Below, piece by piece: positions 23,472 through 39,190 of a DNA stretch of 64,000 nt. The notes beneath the pieces were generated by a model, which was not told the origin of the DNA, searched no databases, and worked only from the letters and a program-made list of their open reading frames with translations. The translations under genes and the position numbers were made by a program. The stretch lies in assembly GCA_034190875.2 (NCBI GenBank), contig CM067350.1, positions 21,629,355 through 21,693,354 of the forward strand. Reading direction: 5' to 3'. The first letter of the stretch is position 1, and each line of letters opens with the position of its first letter. Source of the DNA: Urechis unicinctus. Taxonomy: Eukaryota > Annelida > Polychaeta > Xenopneusta > Urechidae.

Positions 23472-24991
23472 TCTGCAGACATACACATGCAATTAGTTCA
23501 CAGGAAAGGTGCATTGTATCAAATTTCTGCTGTGGAATCATTGACTGATTCTTGGTAATGATATCCATAAAGTTGGATTCAGTCTACAGTCATTTTAATG
23601 GGACTAGGAAGTCTTGATGCATATTTCTGAAGCGCTATGAGGAATAAAGTATAGCACACGGTAGACTCTATTGGACATCTGATGCTTAAAACGGGCAGAG
23701 GTATGGTGATGATACCAGAAAATTATGGAATTTATCAACCTGACCACAACTCCTATTTTGTTAATACATTCAGAAGGCTATTTACATGGCCTCCATATAA
23801 TATCACTGATTTGGTGTTCCCAATACCAAGACATCATTTTAACAACTAGAAATGGAGACAAAAATACAAATAACACTAAATCACTGGAGACTTGCATCTT
23901 GAGAGTCAACCAGGTACAGTCTGATTGGACCCAGGTAACCAGAGAAAGTTTTGTCTACAAAGTGTGATTCTCTTTGTCAAGAGTTATATGACCATGAGAC
24001 CAGAGTTTAAATGGTGAGTGATAAATAAGACAATTATGCTGAGTGATAAGCAAGACAAAGAAGATGAGTAATAAATAAGACAAAGAAGATGAGTGATAAC
24101 AAATGCAACAAGACATCAATGCCTGCTGAAAAGGCAACAATGTGATATGCAATTTAAATTTGTGAACAGTGACTTGGTTTCATCTTTGCAGGAGGTATTT
24201 ATATTAAAAACATTTTTGAGCACATCCTTCCCCACCCTTCTGCATATAACAAATACTTGTATATAAAGGACAAACTCAACTGTCCATCAAGGACATGATT
24301 TTGTTAAACTTATACGCCCCTTCCTATTGCACAGTGGTTAGCTGCATTACCTTTCGTCAGGATGTGCTTTGATCCCAGGGTGTGACAACCTGACAACTCG
24401 TGACTCATATGACCATGTTAGATGGCAGTACTATCTCTGAAAGGGGATGCACTCAACCAAGCAACTCTATGATATCATGCTAGACCTGGCGACCTGTGTT
24501 TTGTAGCCTGGTCTTGGCAACACGTTTGTGCTAATCTGGCACTGACACGTATGAGGAGCAGTCCACGCATCTAAATCATCCCCATCCATAACTGTCATGA
24601 TATTACTTCTTCATCATTTGGTATGTAAAATCCAAATATTACCATGATTTTTGTCCAAATTGATAGTAGAGCTAGTCTAAATAGACAAATTATCCTGAAC
24701 TGCTGAACTCTCAAGTCAGTTTGATGACCTTGAACTGGCACATCATACACACACATACATATATATTTATGCACACACACACCCATATGCACACCACCAA
24801 CATACATATATACAGACACATGGATGTATACTTGCCTAACAGTGATACACGCCTAGCCATAGCAGATTGTTAGAATGTATTGATCAAGACCAAAAAGCCT
24901 CATGACTGATAAGCATTAAAACACTGTCATATACAATGTCTAGATCTTGTGCTATCGCATTCCCTTGTGTTGTTAAATGCAACTCCAATTG
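23472..24991. other. Intergenic or 5' intron of the minus-strand gene
   Basis: No convincing exon is seen. A degenerate 20-bp repeat (gatgagtgataaataagaca) lies near 24014-24100, and CA-rich simple sequence near 24745-24830. Confidence 0.4.
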
Positions 24992-25339
24992 TAGCTCCGG
25001 TTGGACAGTAATATCCTGGAAGGTTGGGGAACTTAAGTGTATAGAGGTAGTATACAAGAGCCACACGCAGGGTATGTTTTTTTTGGGCCTCTCGGCTTAT
25101 ACAACAGGTTTTGTACGGCCTCTTACTTGTATGATGGGGTATGTTTTTTTGCAGCAATCTGTACGACAGGTTTTTTTTTCCTGCTTACGATGCATCATAT
25201 ATTTGTGCATAATTTAAACTTGAATGATAGGTACTATAGTTTTCAAGGTCCTGCTGCACACACCTACCTGGGATGAGGCCAAGTAACCCCCTGGGTAATA
25301 TACATATATCACTCATTATTCAGACGCCCTGTAGGGCTA
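24992..25339. mobile_element. Family B element, 348 bp
   Basis: The left end TAGCTCCGGTTGGACAG and right end GACGCCCTGTAGGGCTA are flanked by ctccaattg (24983-24991) and ctccaatag (25340-25348), a 9-bp duplication with one mismatch. It carries the tatagaggtagtata...ggcct...gacaggttttt module also found inside the 0.93-kb family A elements, linking the two families. Confidence 0.78.
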
Positions 25340-26460
25340 CTCCAATAGATGAGCATGCAAATTACTCATTTGTATCACAAATGTAGTAAAATCTTTTCAA
25401 ATAAGTCGAAATGTTATCAAGGACATAGCAATATTGTTTAAATCATTTTGCTATGATCGAAAATCATTCCTGATTGCGAATTTACTAGACTGCAACCGCA
25501 CTGATCCCGAGGTGTACACACACACTACACAGACCAACGTACGTTCTTTGAAGATCATCGATTACTCAAGTATTAAATAGTCTAAATAGTTTTCTACAAC
25601 ACGCTCTAACACTTTTATGTTGTTAAATCAAATAAATCAGCTCACCTCACCCAATTGATACAAATTTATTTGTCACAAAAGACCTTTTGAATGAACTGCA
25701 ACATACGCCGTCTTTTCCGAGAAGAATTAGTAGGTCAAGGTCAAGGCTGCTGTCGATCATGATCTTGGTTTTAAAGTCCATAATAGAGGTCAAGGACATG
25801 GGAAATAGATGAAAAACGTCTGAACCGAAAATATCAAGCCGTTTGCGAAGAATTTGATTATGACATATTGTTTTTTTTGTTTACACGTAAAAACCTCAAC
25901 GACAAACTAGATTTAAAACTACTTTCTAAAATCAATCATCAACAATGGTTGTCTGTATTCGGTCATGACGGACTTTCGATCTCGCAACAGGAGAAATGAA
26001 ACGACCTGAGCCAGTACACGCCAGGCGGCGTTAGTGGTCATATGGGGAACACCCTTGTCACTGAACCGAAACTTCCTGGTTCCTTCACAACTCCCTTAGA
26101 GTTCCACAAACTAGGATATCCTCTTCGGATCATTTAGCAACTTTCTTTTGAATAATCCTTGTTTAAAATATCAGAACGCAACAGACCTGTTCAACGGGCT
26201 GTTGCGGCGAGTAGGTGAGTTCTCGTAGACTTGATATTTTTCATTTTAACTCATTGGTCGTTGTCCTCGGAAAGACTGTTTTCAGCTTCATCTACAACTT
26301 TATTTTACATTGCCATCTTATTTATTAACCACACAGAGTATTGATGCTTAGAGTTCGAAAGTGTCAGTTGAAAAATATTACTCGAATGATCATCATCAAC
26401 GAACAAAATCACCATCTGTTCGATCTCCCTCCTTGCTGGGCAAAGAAACTTCGCCTCTGA
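25340..26460. other. Candidate promoter region of the kinase gene
   Basis: There is no coding exon. A plausible plus-strand 5' UTR donor (ggcgagtag|GTGAGTTC) lies near 26213, upstream of the kinase 5' UTR acceptor at 28932-28933. This is inferred from splice motifs only. Confidence 0.3.
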
Positions 26461-26524
26461 TATCAGTGCACCAACTGTACACGACGGTAATATAAATATA
26501 TACCAAAGACGTCGTTCACGGCTA
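26461..26524. mobile_element. Short family A element (64 bp) inside a family D fragment
   Basis: The flanks are cgcctctga (26452-26460) and cgcctctaa (26525-26533), a 9-bp duplication with one mismatch. The interior has acacgacggtaatataaata and ends GTCGTTCACGGCTA. The left tip is diverged. The host sequence is the gggcaaagaaacttcgcct start of a family D element. Confidence 0.65.
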
Positions 26525-26533
26525 CGCCTCTAA

Positions 26534-27001
26534 CTTCCAAGCACATCATTCGAATTAGTGAAACAATGAAATAAACAATTATTATTGACTTCATTTTTTT
26601 TTTAATTTAACCAAAATTTAATCACACATCAGACAATCAAAACCCATACTTAAAGCACAAAATTTCAAATTGACAAATATTACTCAAACGGTTTTCGAAG
26701 GCTAGTCATAACCAGCAGCTGTAACTGATAACATGTAAAAAAATTATCCAAACATATATGATATAAGCTGTGGAAGCAGATTTCTTTACCATGAACCATC
26801 ACAAACTGAAAGACAGAGGATTGTAGGATAAAATCTAGACTTTTTTTTTTATGTTTCATTTCCTCAGCTGTAATTATCATTGTAACTCAGACATTGTGAA
26901 GGAATTTCAGTCTTAATCGGACCACAGTCCTGTAAAGTTTGATAAACTTACTGGACCTAGCTTTTTTTACTGGACCGAAGTTTTGACAAACATATATGGC
27001 C
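26534..27001. other. Intergenic or 5' intron, nothing recognised
   Basis: AT-rich sequence with no recognised exon. The last nine bases are the left duplication of the next element. Confidence 0.4.
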
Positions 27002-27317
27002 TAGGCAAAGAAACTCTGCCTCCGACAGCTCTGCGCTATATACTACTTTCGATCTCTCACATCCACGCTGGAAATAGTCCTCGTGTCATTTTGTCATATA
27101 ATCTTTCATTTTATCACAAATTTTTTGGCATGGAGGGGTTTGGTAAGTTTTAAGCGAGTTCATCTATTCATTTTGACTTCGGAACCTCGAAAATTTCACA
27201 GGCGGCTCTTCGCCTCTACAGTGCTGATGTGAGAGATCGAAAGTAGTAAATAGCACGGAGCTGTCAGAGGCGGAGTTCTTCAGATCATAAAAACACAAGG
27301 GGCGAATGCCTTGCCAA
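27002..27317. mobile_element. Rearranged family D element (316 bp)
   Basis: The outer ends TAGGCAAAG and CCTTGCCAA are flanked by tatatggcc (26993-27001) and tgtatggcc (27318-27326), 8 of 9 matching. The interior holds two inverted copies of the tactactttcgatctctcac segment (27042-27062 and about 27228-27250), separated by unrelated sequence. It looks like a dimer or a long-TIR derivative. Confidence 0.65.
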
Positions 27318-27710
27318 TGTATGGCCATGCTGGGTGTTTCCGGCAACCACAGAATTACCCGAAGTCACGTCGCCTGGCAAATGGCTATCAAACCATCGAA
27401 AATTATAAATATTGGGAGAAAGACAAAAGAGATGTGAAACAGCAAATTTTTGGGTTTATTTTCATTTTTGAGGGGTAATTTAATGTATATTATGTTAGAA
27501 TTTATTACTGGACCAAGGACCAGTGAACAATCACATTTTTTATCGGACCAGAGAAAAGTTTACTGGATTTCCGAAGGGTTCGGTTGACCTTCACAATGTC
27601 TGGTAACTCCTTATTGGCTGGTGGAATAACCTTTAAGGAGGAAGGTGCATTGAATGATACTGGGTAAAGTGTAATGCTGTTGCAAATTCTATGCTGTCAG
27701 GGGAAAAGTG

Positions 27711-27915
27711 CTCTTGACCATGACTATTTCTGGCCATGATTTTTCCAGACCATGACTTCTCCTGTCTGACTCCTCCTGACTAATTTTTCCAGACCATCAA
27801 CTTTTTCAGCATATGACATTTCTTGACCATGACATTTCTTGACCATGACTTTCCTCAATGTGGCTTCCTAACCATGACTTTTCCTGACTTCAACTTTTTT
27901 CAGTAACACATTCTC
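27711..27915. repeat. Degenerate tandem repeat (ccatgacttttcctga)
   Basis: About ten imperfect 15-20-bp units built on gaccatgactt and ttcctgac lie in the putative 5' intron of the kinase gene. Confidence 0.6.
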
Positions 27916-28094
27916 CTTGACATTTCCTCTCTTGGTGATGGCAGGCAAACAAGGAAATAATTGCATTGCAGGTATTGCTAATTGGTGTGGACTGTGAACA
28001 TTGGATTGGTAACAGCATCATAGGTCATGTTCATCTTTTTCTGCTGCTTCCATTGGTCACTCAAAACTAGAATTCTCATGACATATACATGTGG

Positions 28095-28506
28095 GTCCGG
28101 GATAAGAATAGGCCCACTGTATCCTCCTGCATGTTGTAAGAGGTTAACAATAGGGGGCTACTAGTTGGCTGTGGGTTGTGACTTGTGTCAGTGGGCAATG
28201 GGATCCAGGTGTTTGAGAAGAGTTGTCCTTGTGAGGGCCATATCATCGATACATCACTTTAGCCTTGATTTCGCCTATACAAGAGGCTGGAATGGCCTGG
28301 TCCAGTCAATTGGCTGGTAGTGAATTGCCCTAGGATAATCGTTTTTATCGATTTTATCCTCATCCATGTGTTTTCCGTCTTTTTTCCCCAATTGTTCCTA
28401 AAAAGCCACTGCTTAATCACGTCAAACTTATGTATTTTTCTTTTCGAGGCGCCAAATAACACATTAGAGTTGGTTTGCCGTTAAACCCTATACTCACTTA
28501 CTCACT
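28095..28506 (+). mobile_element. SINE-like dispersed repeat, copy 1
   Basis: It shares long blocks with 37795-38152, including gtatcctcctgcatgttgta, tggcctggtccagtcaat and ccctaggataatcgttt. It ends in a simple tail (actcacttactcactcc). Repeats of this style, with gtaagaggtgacta-like blocks and TCACT tails, are common in mollusc genomes; this is from memory and not a search. No open frame is seen. Confidence 0.6.
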
Positions 28507-28933
28507 CCTGTTCACATTGTTCAGTTTTAAGACAAGGATTTCCGTCATAACTGTTAGTCATCTAACAACAATCGCACGATACATTTGTTCAGAGGCCAGT
28601 TGAACTTATATAGCACAAATTGCTCACATAGCACACATGGCTTGTGACGGACACACAGCTCATGTGTTGTACAACGAATATCACTTTTCCTTCAATGATC
28701 TTTCTGATTGGTTCTTCTACCACTTTCTGAAACCTATTATCTGTAACGAACACTATCTCCACTGCCAAGTACTTAAATGGGTGAATGTGCAGGCCTGTGG
28801 ATATAAGGGTACTTGGTGAAGCAGGCCACATGTTACAGTTTACAAGGATCTGATTCAATGTCACTTCCTGGTCTGGCTAGCCCCTGACAATGCTCTGTGA
28901 TATTCACTGTGTTGGTTTTTTTCTGTTTCGCAG

Positions 28934-29192
28934 GTTGTATGCAGCCAGCAGAGAAGGAAGTAAATTATTGAATACGGGATAACACTTCAATCTATAATAC
29001 AACATAGGGAATATCTGCATGGATGTGAAAATAATGTTGGCATATCTCCGTGATTCCTCTCTCATTCAGCCGTTTCTCATTGAGTGAGATTGCTTGACGA
29101 CTTTATGGACGATACCAACATATTTTAACTGGATTTTGATTCCACTGAGTTATGTTGGGTTGACTGCATTGTGAATGTAAACAGCTTCTATC
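28934..29192 (+). promoter_or_regulatory. 5' UTR part of the first coding kinase exon
   Basis: A good acceptor (ctgtttcgcag, ending 28933) precedes 259 nt of leader before the ATG at 29193. This implies at least one upstream non-coding exon. Confidence 0.5.
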
Positions 29193-34077
<4,885 letters not shown>

Positions 34078-34674
34078 TACTGGAGAGGTGCTTCTTGACA
34101 ATGCATTTTTTTAATGTAAGTAATGAATCTGTTGATGAGTCTGTGCAATCAAAGACAAAGTTAGTGTGAAAAGCTTATTTGTAATTCATCTTGAATTCAG
34201 AATACCGGTTAATGTGTACAGAATATTTTTAGTGCTCTTGTACAGACAGTGGTGGGGAATATTTGATGGTTGTAGCTGACCTACATTAGGACCGGTGCAT
34301 TGTGCCATAATATATTGATGCAACAGACAGCTGACAGTACAGGGAGGTTGCATTCTGTCATGTCTGACACTTATCATTCCTTTACCTCTCAACTTTCTTA
34401 CAGTACATTCCAGAGAACTAGAACAAGTTTCCTTAAATAGATTAATATAACTGTTTGTAACTTTCACACATATGATCACAATAAGAATTGAGGTTTCTGT
34501 ATTTGGTCATAGTATTTATAATCATATATAATCCACTTGAGATGTTAGAATCATAACATAGCAGTATGTTTAACCATCCCTAAAAGTGTATATTGGTATA
34601 TTTTTAAATCAAGTGTTCTATATTGACATTTCTGTACAGAAATTTTCATGGTGATAACCATATATGTTTGGAAC

Positions 34675-34680
34675 AATAAA
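34675..34680 (+). terminator. Poly(A) signal for the kinase gene
   Basis: AATAAA about 600 nt after the exon 10b stop is the first canonical hexamer downstream. Confidence 0.6.
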
Positions 34681-35490
34681 GAATATTTATGAATGTTGTT
34701 TCTAATTTAAGTTGGTTAAAAGCAAAATCAGAAAGTCTGAAAACAAAGAAATCAATGGTTGAAGTTCATGATGCCCAAGATGCCACCATTATTGTTCATT
34801 TAGACTATTACTGATTAGCATGGAGGTCTCTTAGTCGCGGTCGGACATGTCATGCATGGCAAGGAGGATTTGTTTTAGTACTGATTTGATTATATGTTCT
34901 GTCATCCCATGTTGGTATGATCAGTTTTTCGAAGCGCAATAACGACCCTAATCACGTGTTCCATTCTCGGTACAGGGCTGCATCACCAATCGTCATTCAC
35001 AGAAGCAGCGATTACATTTGATAAACGTTATGATCTCTCTGTAGAAGCAATACCTTTCCGTATCATAGTATTTTCCCCACGCGCGAAATCATCGACTTCG
35101 CAAACACAAGCAAATAATTCAACTAGATCGAATCGATGCAATTTACAGGTTACTCGAATATATGTCTTAATCGTTGAAATATTAATTAAGTTGGCAAGCT
35201 TAAACTGTATTGAGAGCAGCTGGACTAGATGGGGGGTATAGACAAAACGGTTATATACCTGGGGTTGAACACCTGGTCTGCACCATCCTCCCAACTCTCT
35301 TCTATGCACTTTGGACTGTGAAACCCCCAACAACTTCGCGGTCATTACTGCTCTTGATTTTTTTTGTTACCGCGTCATCAGATCTACAAAAAGAATCAAT
35401 GTTATGGAAGTACTTAGCCCTTCAGGACGACTTAGGTATATATTTATATGTCCGTCCGAATCATGCGTATGCTTCTGTGAGTATACCTGG
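34681..35490. other. Intergenic, nothing recognised
   Basis: No exon or named repeat is seen. A stray half of the family core (ggtatatatttatatgtccg) occurs near 35431-35452. Confidence 0.4.
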
Positions 35491-35673
35491 GCCCGGTCGA
35501 ACGTAGGCAAAGAAACTTCGCCTCTGACAGCGTCCGCGCTATTTACTACTTTCGATCTCTCCCATCCGCGCTGTATAAGGTGGCATCAGATCATCAAAAC
35601 ACCAGGGGCGAGAGCCTTACCTAGGTCGAACGGTGATATTTTTATATATCTACTAAGACGTCCTGTAGGGCTA
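35491..35673. mobile_element. Short family B element interrupted by a family D element
   Basis: Removing 35504-35623 and one copy of its 9-bp duplication leaves a unit of about 54 bp: GCCCGGTCGAACG + gtgatatttttatatatcta + CTAAGACGTCCTGTAGGGCTA. This matches family B in length and ends. Its own target-site duplication was not identified; the left tip is altered. Confidence 0.6.
35504..35623 (+). mobile_element. Family D MITE (120 bp)
   Basis: A perfect 9-bp target-site duplication, ggtcgaacg (35495-35503 and 35624-35632), flanks TAGGCAAAGAAACTTCG...GCCTTACCTA. It lies inside the short family B element and is therefore younger. Confidence 0.88.
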
Positions 35674-35682
35674 TACTAGACC

Positions 35683-35727
35683 TAGCCGCGCACGACGGTA
35701 ATATAAATAAGAAGTCGTGCACGGCTA
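35683..35727. mobile_element. Ultra-short family A element (45 bp)
   Basis: A perfect 9-bp target-site duplication, tactagacc (35674-35682 and 35728-35736), brackets TAGCCGCGCACGACGG...GTCGTGCACGGCTA. At 45 bp it is the smallest clearly delimited copy, little more than two 15-bp TIRs and a taatataaata spacer. It sits right against the preceding family B element. Confidence 0.9.
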
Positions 35728-36226
35728 TACTAGACCAATCATACTTTAAACAATCAGCTATCGCAAATGGGTGGGGGAATCGGAAAGTCAACTTTGAACA
35801 GCTGAACCTATGAACCGCCGACCCAGCTTTTATACCCTGGATCAGTGAGTACATAAGGGGAGTATCTGTGGAACACATGTAGAGACTGCTCCAAGCTGTT
35901 ACGGACTGAACCCGAAGAATTCGAATTAACTGGTTGGTAATTCTAGAAATGAATATAGAATATCATAAGCGATGTCAGGTTTACCACTATATTTTTTATC
36001 ATTGTAGTAGCTCCTGTCGAACGTCTCCTGTGAATGACGTCTTGTAGACGATGTTTCATATGTCAAGGTGTATGAATTGTTCTAAAACTGAGCTGTGCAG
36101 ATGGATTTTTCAGAATCATGACATTGCAGATTTTACATTTGATTAACCAAATATTTTTCTTCCAGAAATGAATATATGATATCATAAGCAATGTCAGGTT
36201 TACCAGTATATTTGTTATCATTGTAT

Positions 36227-36370
36227 TAGCTCCGGTCTAGCCCAAAAGACCAACGTCAGGTTCTATTTATCACCATGTCGAGGGCATGCAGCACTACCCG
36301 TACTTAGTTCGAAAGAGCTACTCCGGTCGAACGTCTCCTGTGAATGACGTCTTGTACAGTTGTAGGGCTA
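36227..36370. mobile_element. Short family B element interrupted by a family C element
   Basis: The outer ends TAGCTCCGGTC and GTTGTAGGGCTA are flanked by tcattgtat and ccattgtag (7 of 9). In the paralogous copy at about 36009 the left flank is tcattgtag, which improves the match to 8 of 9. The family C element with its duplication occupies 36238-36328. Confidence 0.65.
36238..36320 (+). mobile_element. Family C MITE (83 bp)
   Basis: A perfect 8-bp target-site duplication, ctccggtc (36230-36237 and 36321-36328), brackets TAGCCCAAAAGACC...GAAAGAGCTA. The uninterrupted paralogous site in copy 1 of the duplication (tagctcctgtcgaacg) serves as a natural empty site. Confidence 0.88.
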
Positions 36371-36500
36371 CCATTGTAGTCGATGCCTGTTTCATATGAC
36401 AAGGTGTATGAATTGTTCTAAAACTGAGCTCTGCAGATGGATTTTCCAGAATCATCACGATGACATTGCAGATTTTACATTTAATTAACCAAATAACGTT

Positions 36501-37794
36501 CTTCTTATCTTAACCATAAGTATACGACCAGCCTTCCTATTATAGCCAGATAGTTTGTCAATCCTACCAGCTTACATTTTGCAACTATATGGATCCTTTG
36601 TAAACTAATAAATGCAATTATTCGCGGTGTAGAGCAATTATCTAAATTCAATTTCTTTAGTTTAGCCTTATCCTGTTTTTGTTCGTGTCTAGCCTTGTTG
36701 CGTGAATAACTCTGTTTGAAATTCTCTTGTTACACCAAATCATCGAAAATTTTGAGATATCAAGGCTTTGAAAACTGCCTTTTTACTTTGTTTACAAATA
36801 TATGCAAATGATATACGCATGCGGAATTCCAACATTTTCTGGTAATGCACCGACGCTTCGCCAATTTTGTTTAGCTACGGATGCCTAATAGCATCTACAA
36901 ATTACAATGCCCTGTCTTTACTAAAAACTTCTGGCTATTTATCATATCCCGGCCAAAAACAAGAAATCGAACTTGCCAAAGCGCACTGATTGGACTAGAT
37001 TTGCGTACAAAAGTATGCAAACGAGTGGGGTACACTCCAAGTCGAATTGCATTGCGTGCGCAATTTACCCATTTTCTGGTATTATCGCTCAAACACCGGC
37101 AATTTATTTTCGACTCCGGTGTCATATAAGCATATTTAAGTTCATATCTGAACGGTGCTGTTGTTTCGTACTCAGGTCGTTTCGTACACAGATGGTTGTT
37201 TCGAACTAGCCCCTGTCGAACGGTAATATAAATATATACCGTCCGTCAAGACGCCCGAGTTGACGGTATCTGGGTATATCCACAGCCTGCATCAGTGCAC
37301 AGGGATTAGTATCAGAAGGTAGGTTGAAGATAGAAAGATATATATTTAACGACCTATGGCCCAGACAGATGGAAGAACAAAGAGAAAAAGATTTATATAA
37401 TCGATCTAATCACCCCGGTACTATTAAACAAATTTTTATTAGATGTGCGGCTTGAATAATTATTCATCAGAAATCAGATATGTTGGCGCCTGTGACAACA
37501 ATGATGTAGACAAAAAGGCATGAAGCCATATAAAAGTGCGACTCTTGACCCACCACACAGGGACCATTCATTGCATTTCCATCAACGGTCGATGGGAAAT
37601 CCTGGGAGGTAATCCTGACATACCAAAAACAAAATACATATTAAACCCGTTGCACAGATGGGAAGAGAAAAAATATATCCAGTCGTAAAACATGAAGCCC
37701 CTCATAAAACAAATTGCTGCTGAAAAAAATACCCTGTCGTACATTTATGAGGCCTATCTAAACCCGTCGTACAAGCCGAGAGGGTTCCCCCTGT
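36501..37794. other. Intergenic, one orphan element end
   Basis: No gene is recognised. At about 37209-37245 a family B left end (TAGCCCCTGTCGAACGG) with the complete AT core occurs without an identifiable right end or duplication. The rest is AT-rich sequence with no named feature. Confidence 0.4.
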
Positions 37795-38152
37795 GAGTCA
37801 GGGGATAGAATAGACCCAGTGTATCCTCCTGCATGTTGTAAGAGGTGACTAATACGGGAAAACCAGTTAACCGTGGGTTGCGACTTTTGTCGGGGGACAA
37901 TGGGTTCCTGGTAGATGAGAGTGGTCCTCTTGAGGGCCGTATCTGCAACACACTACTCTGGCCTGGATTTCACCTAGACGAGAGGCTGTATAATGGCCTG
38001 GTCCAGTCAATCGGCTGGTGGTGACTTTCCCTAGGATAATCGTTTCCATTTTTATCTTTTCCATCTCCATTTTCATTAAACCTACAAGGCAGCTGCTCAA
38101 TCAGGTCAATCTTATCTATTTCCCTTTCTGGGCGCCATATAACACAGAAGTG
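37795..38152 (+). mobile_element. SINE-like dispersed repeat, copy 2
   Basis: This is the second copy of the repeat at 28095-28506 in the same orientation. It is clearly diverged, and the 3' tail is shorter. Confidence 0.6.
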
Positions 38153-39154
38153 TATACTAGCTCTATACACTTACGTGCTCAGCGGAACAGCACAACATAA
38201 CCATACACGGATCAGGATGGTCGACAATGACGCACCTAGTGTCATATAACTACATAAATAAAGTTAAAACTAAATTTTAGGTTTCAGCAGCAAGCAGGCA
38301 ATGCCTACAAGTACAAGTTAACGCTGCCCAAACATTAAGTACTCCATGGCCCAATAGAAGTCAATTTATCTGCCATGCCGATCATGACTCTTATCTTATC
38401 TCGGACTTATCTTATCTCGGACTCTAATCATATACCCTGTGTGAATGATGAGTATGGTTATAAAGATTCGGCCATGTGTGGTTCCATGTTGTGACTAAAC
38501 GCATGTCTTCTTCCGACTCTTTGCTACATGAATCTGCTAGCTATTGCAACATCAGAATGAGTCATAGCCACTTTACAGCATCCACTGGTCCCATATAGCT
38601 GGTAGCTAGTGTCTAACCCTGGATATTGCATATTGACATATCCATCTTGAATGTGTACATGAAGGTTATTGGTTTTATCAAACAGCTCCACTCTTAACAA
38701 AATTAGCTTTGACATGCAATATAATCTGACAAGATCCCTGATCTACTAAGTCTCATCTTCCATTTTATTTCCGTAACAATTGTTTGGACCAAATTTAAAG
38801 ACAAAAACGTGTTCTATTCTTGGAATTATATAGCCAATATATTATGATCAGTGTAGAAACGGAAATAAATTCAGAAGATGATGGTGCGTCTTTTGTATGT
38901 GCGAGTCCTATATTCGTTTTAATACGTCTTTGTAATAATATGACACTTGGGGAGAACCATTGACATTTTGTTGTGGAAAACTATTGGTAGCTAGTCTGCG
39001 TCCCAGGCTCTAGGGGTTCCGCTACACTTTTCGCCCTTGGCACGAGTATTGAATATTGTTAAAATGAAAACAGAGCCCGCAGCCAAGGGCTAGGGGACCT
39101 TGACTAATTGGTAGCTTTGATCAATATGAGTATCCAATTTTCTATGTTGTTCCA
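38153..39154. other. Probable 5' region or intron of PTGR3
   Basis: No coding exon is recognised. The acceptor gttgttccag ending at 39155 implies an upstream exon that I could not locate. Confidence 0.4.
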
Positions 39155-39190
39155 GACATCTTGCTGACCCCTGCAATCGTCAAAAGCAAC

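Larger units (their letters stand above)
35946..36500. repeat. Direct duplication of about 225 bp, second copy carrying an insertion
   Basis: Copy 1 (about 35946-36165) and copy 2 (about 36168-36500) share ggtttaccactatatttttt-like, ccaaatatttttcttcc-like and gtgtatgaattgttctaaaa blocks. Both contain a short family B element. Copy 1 lost that element's 3' end, and copy 2 gained a family C element. Confidence 0.75.
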
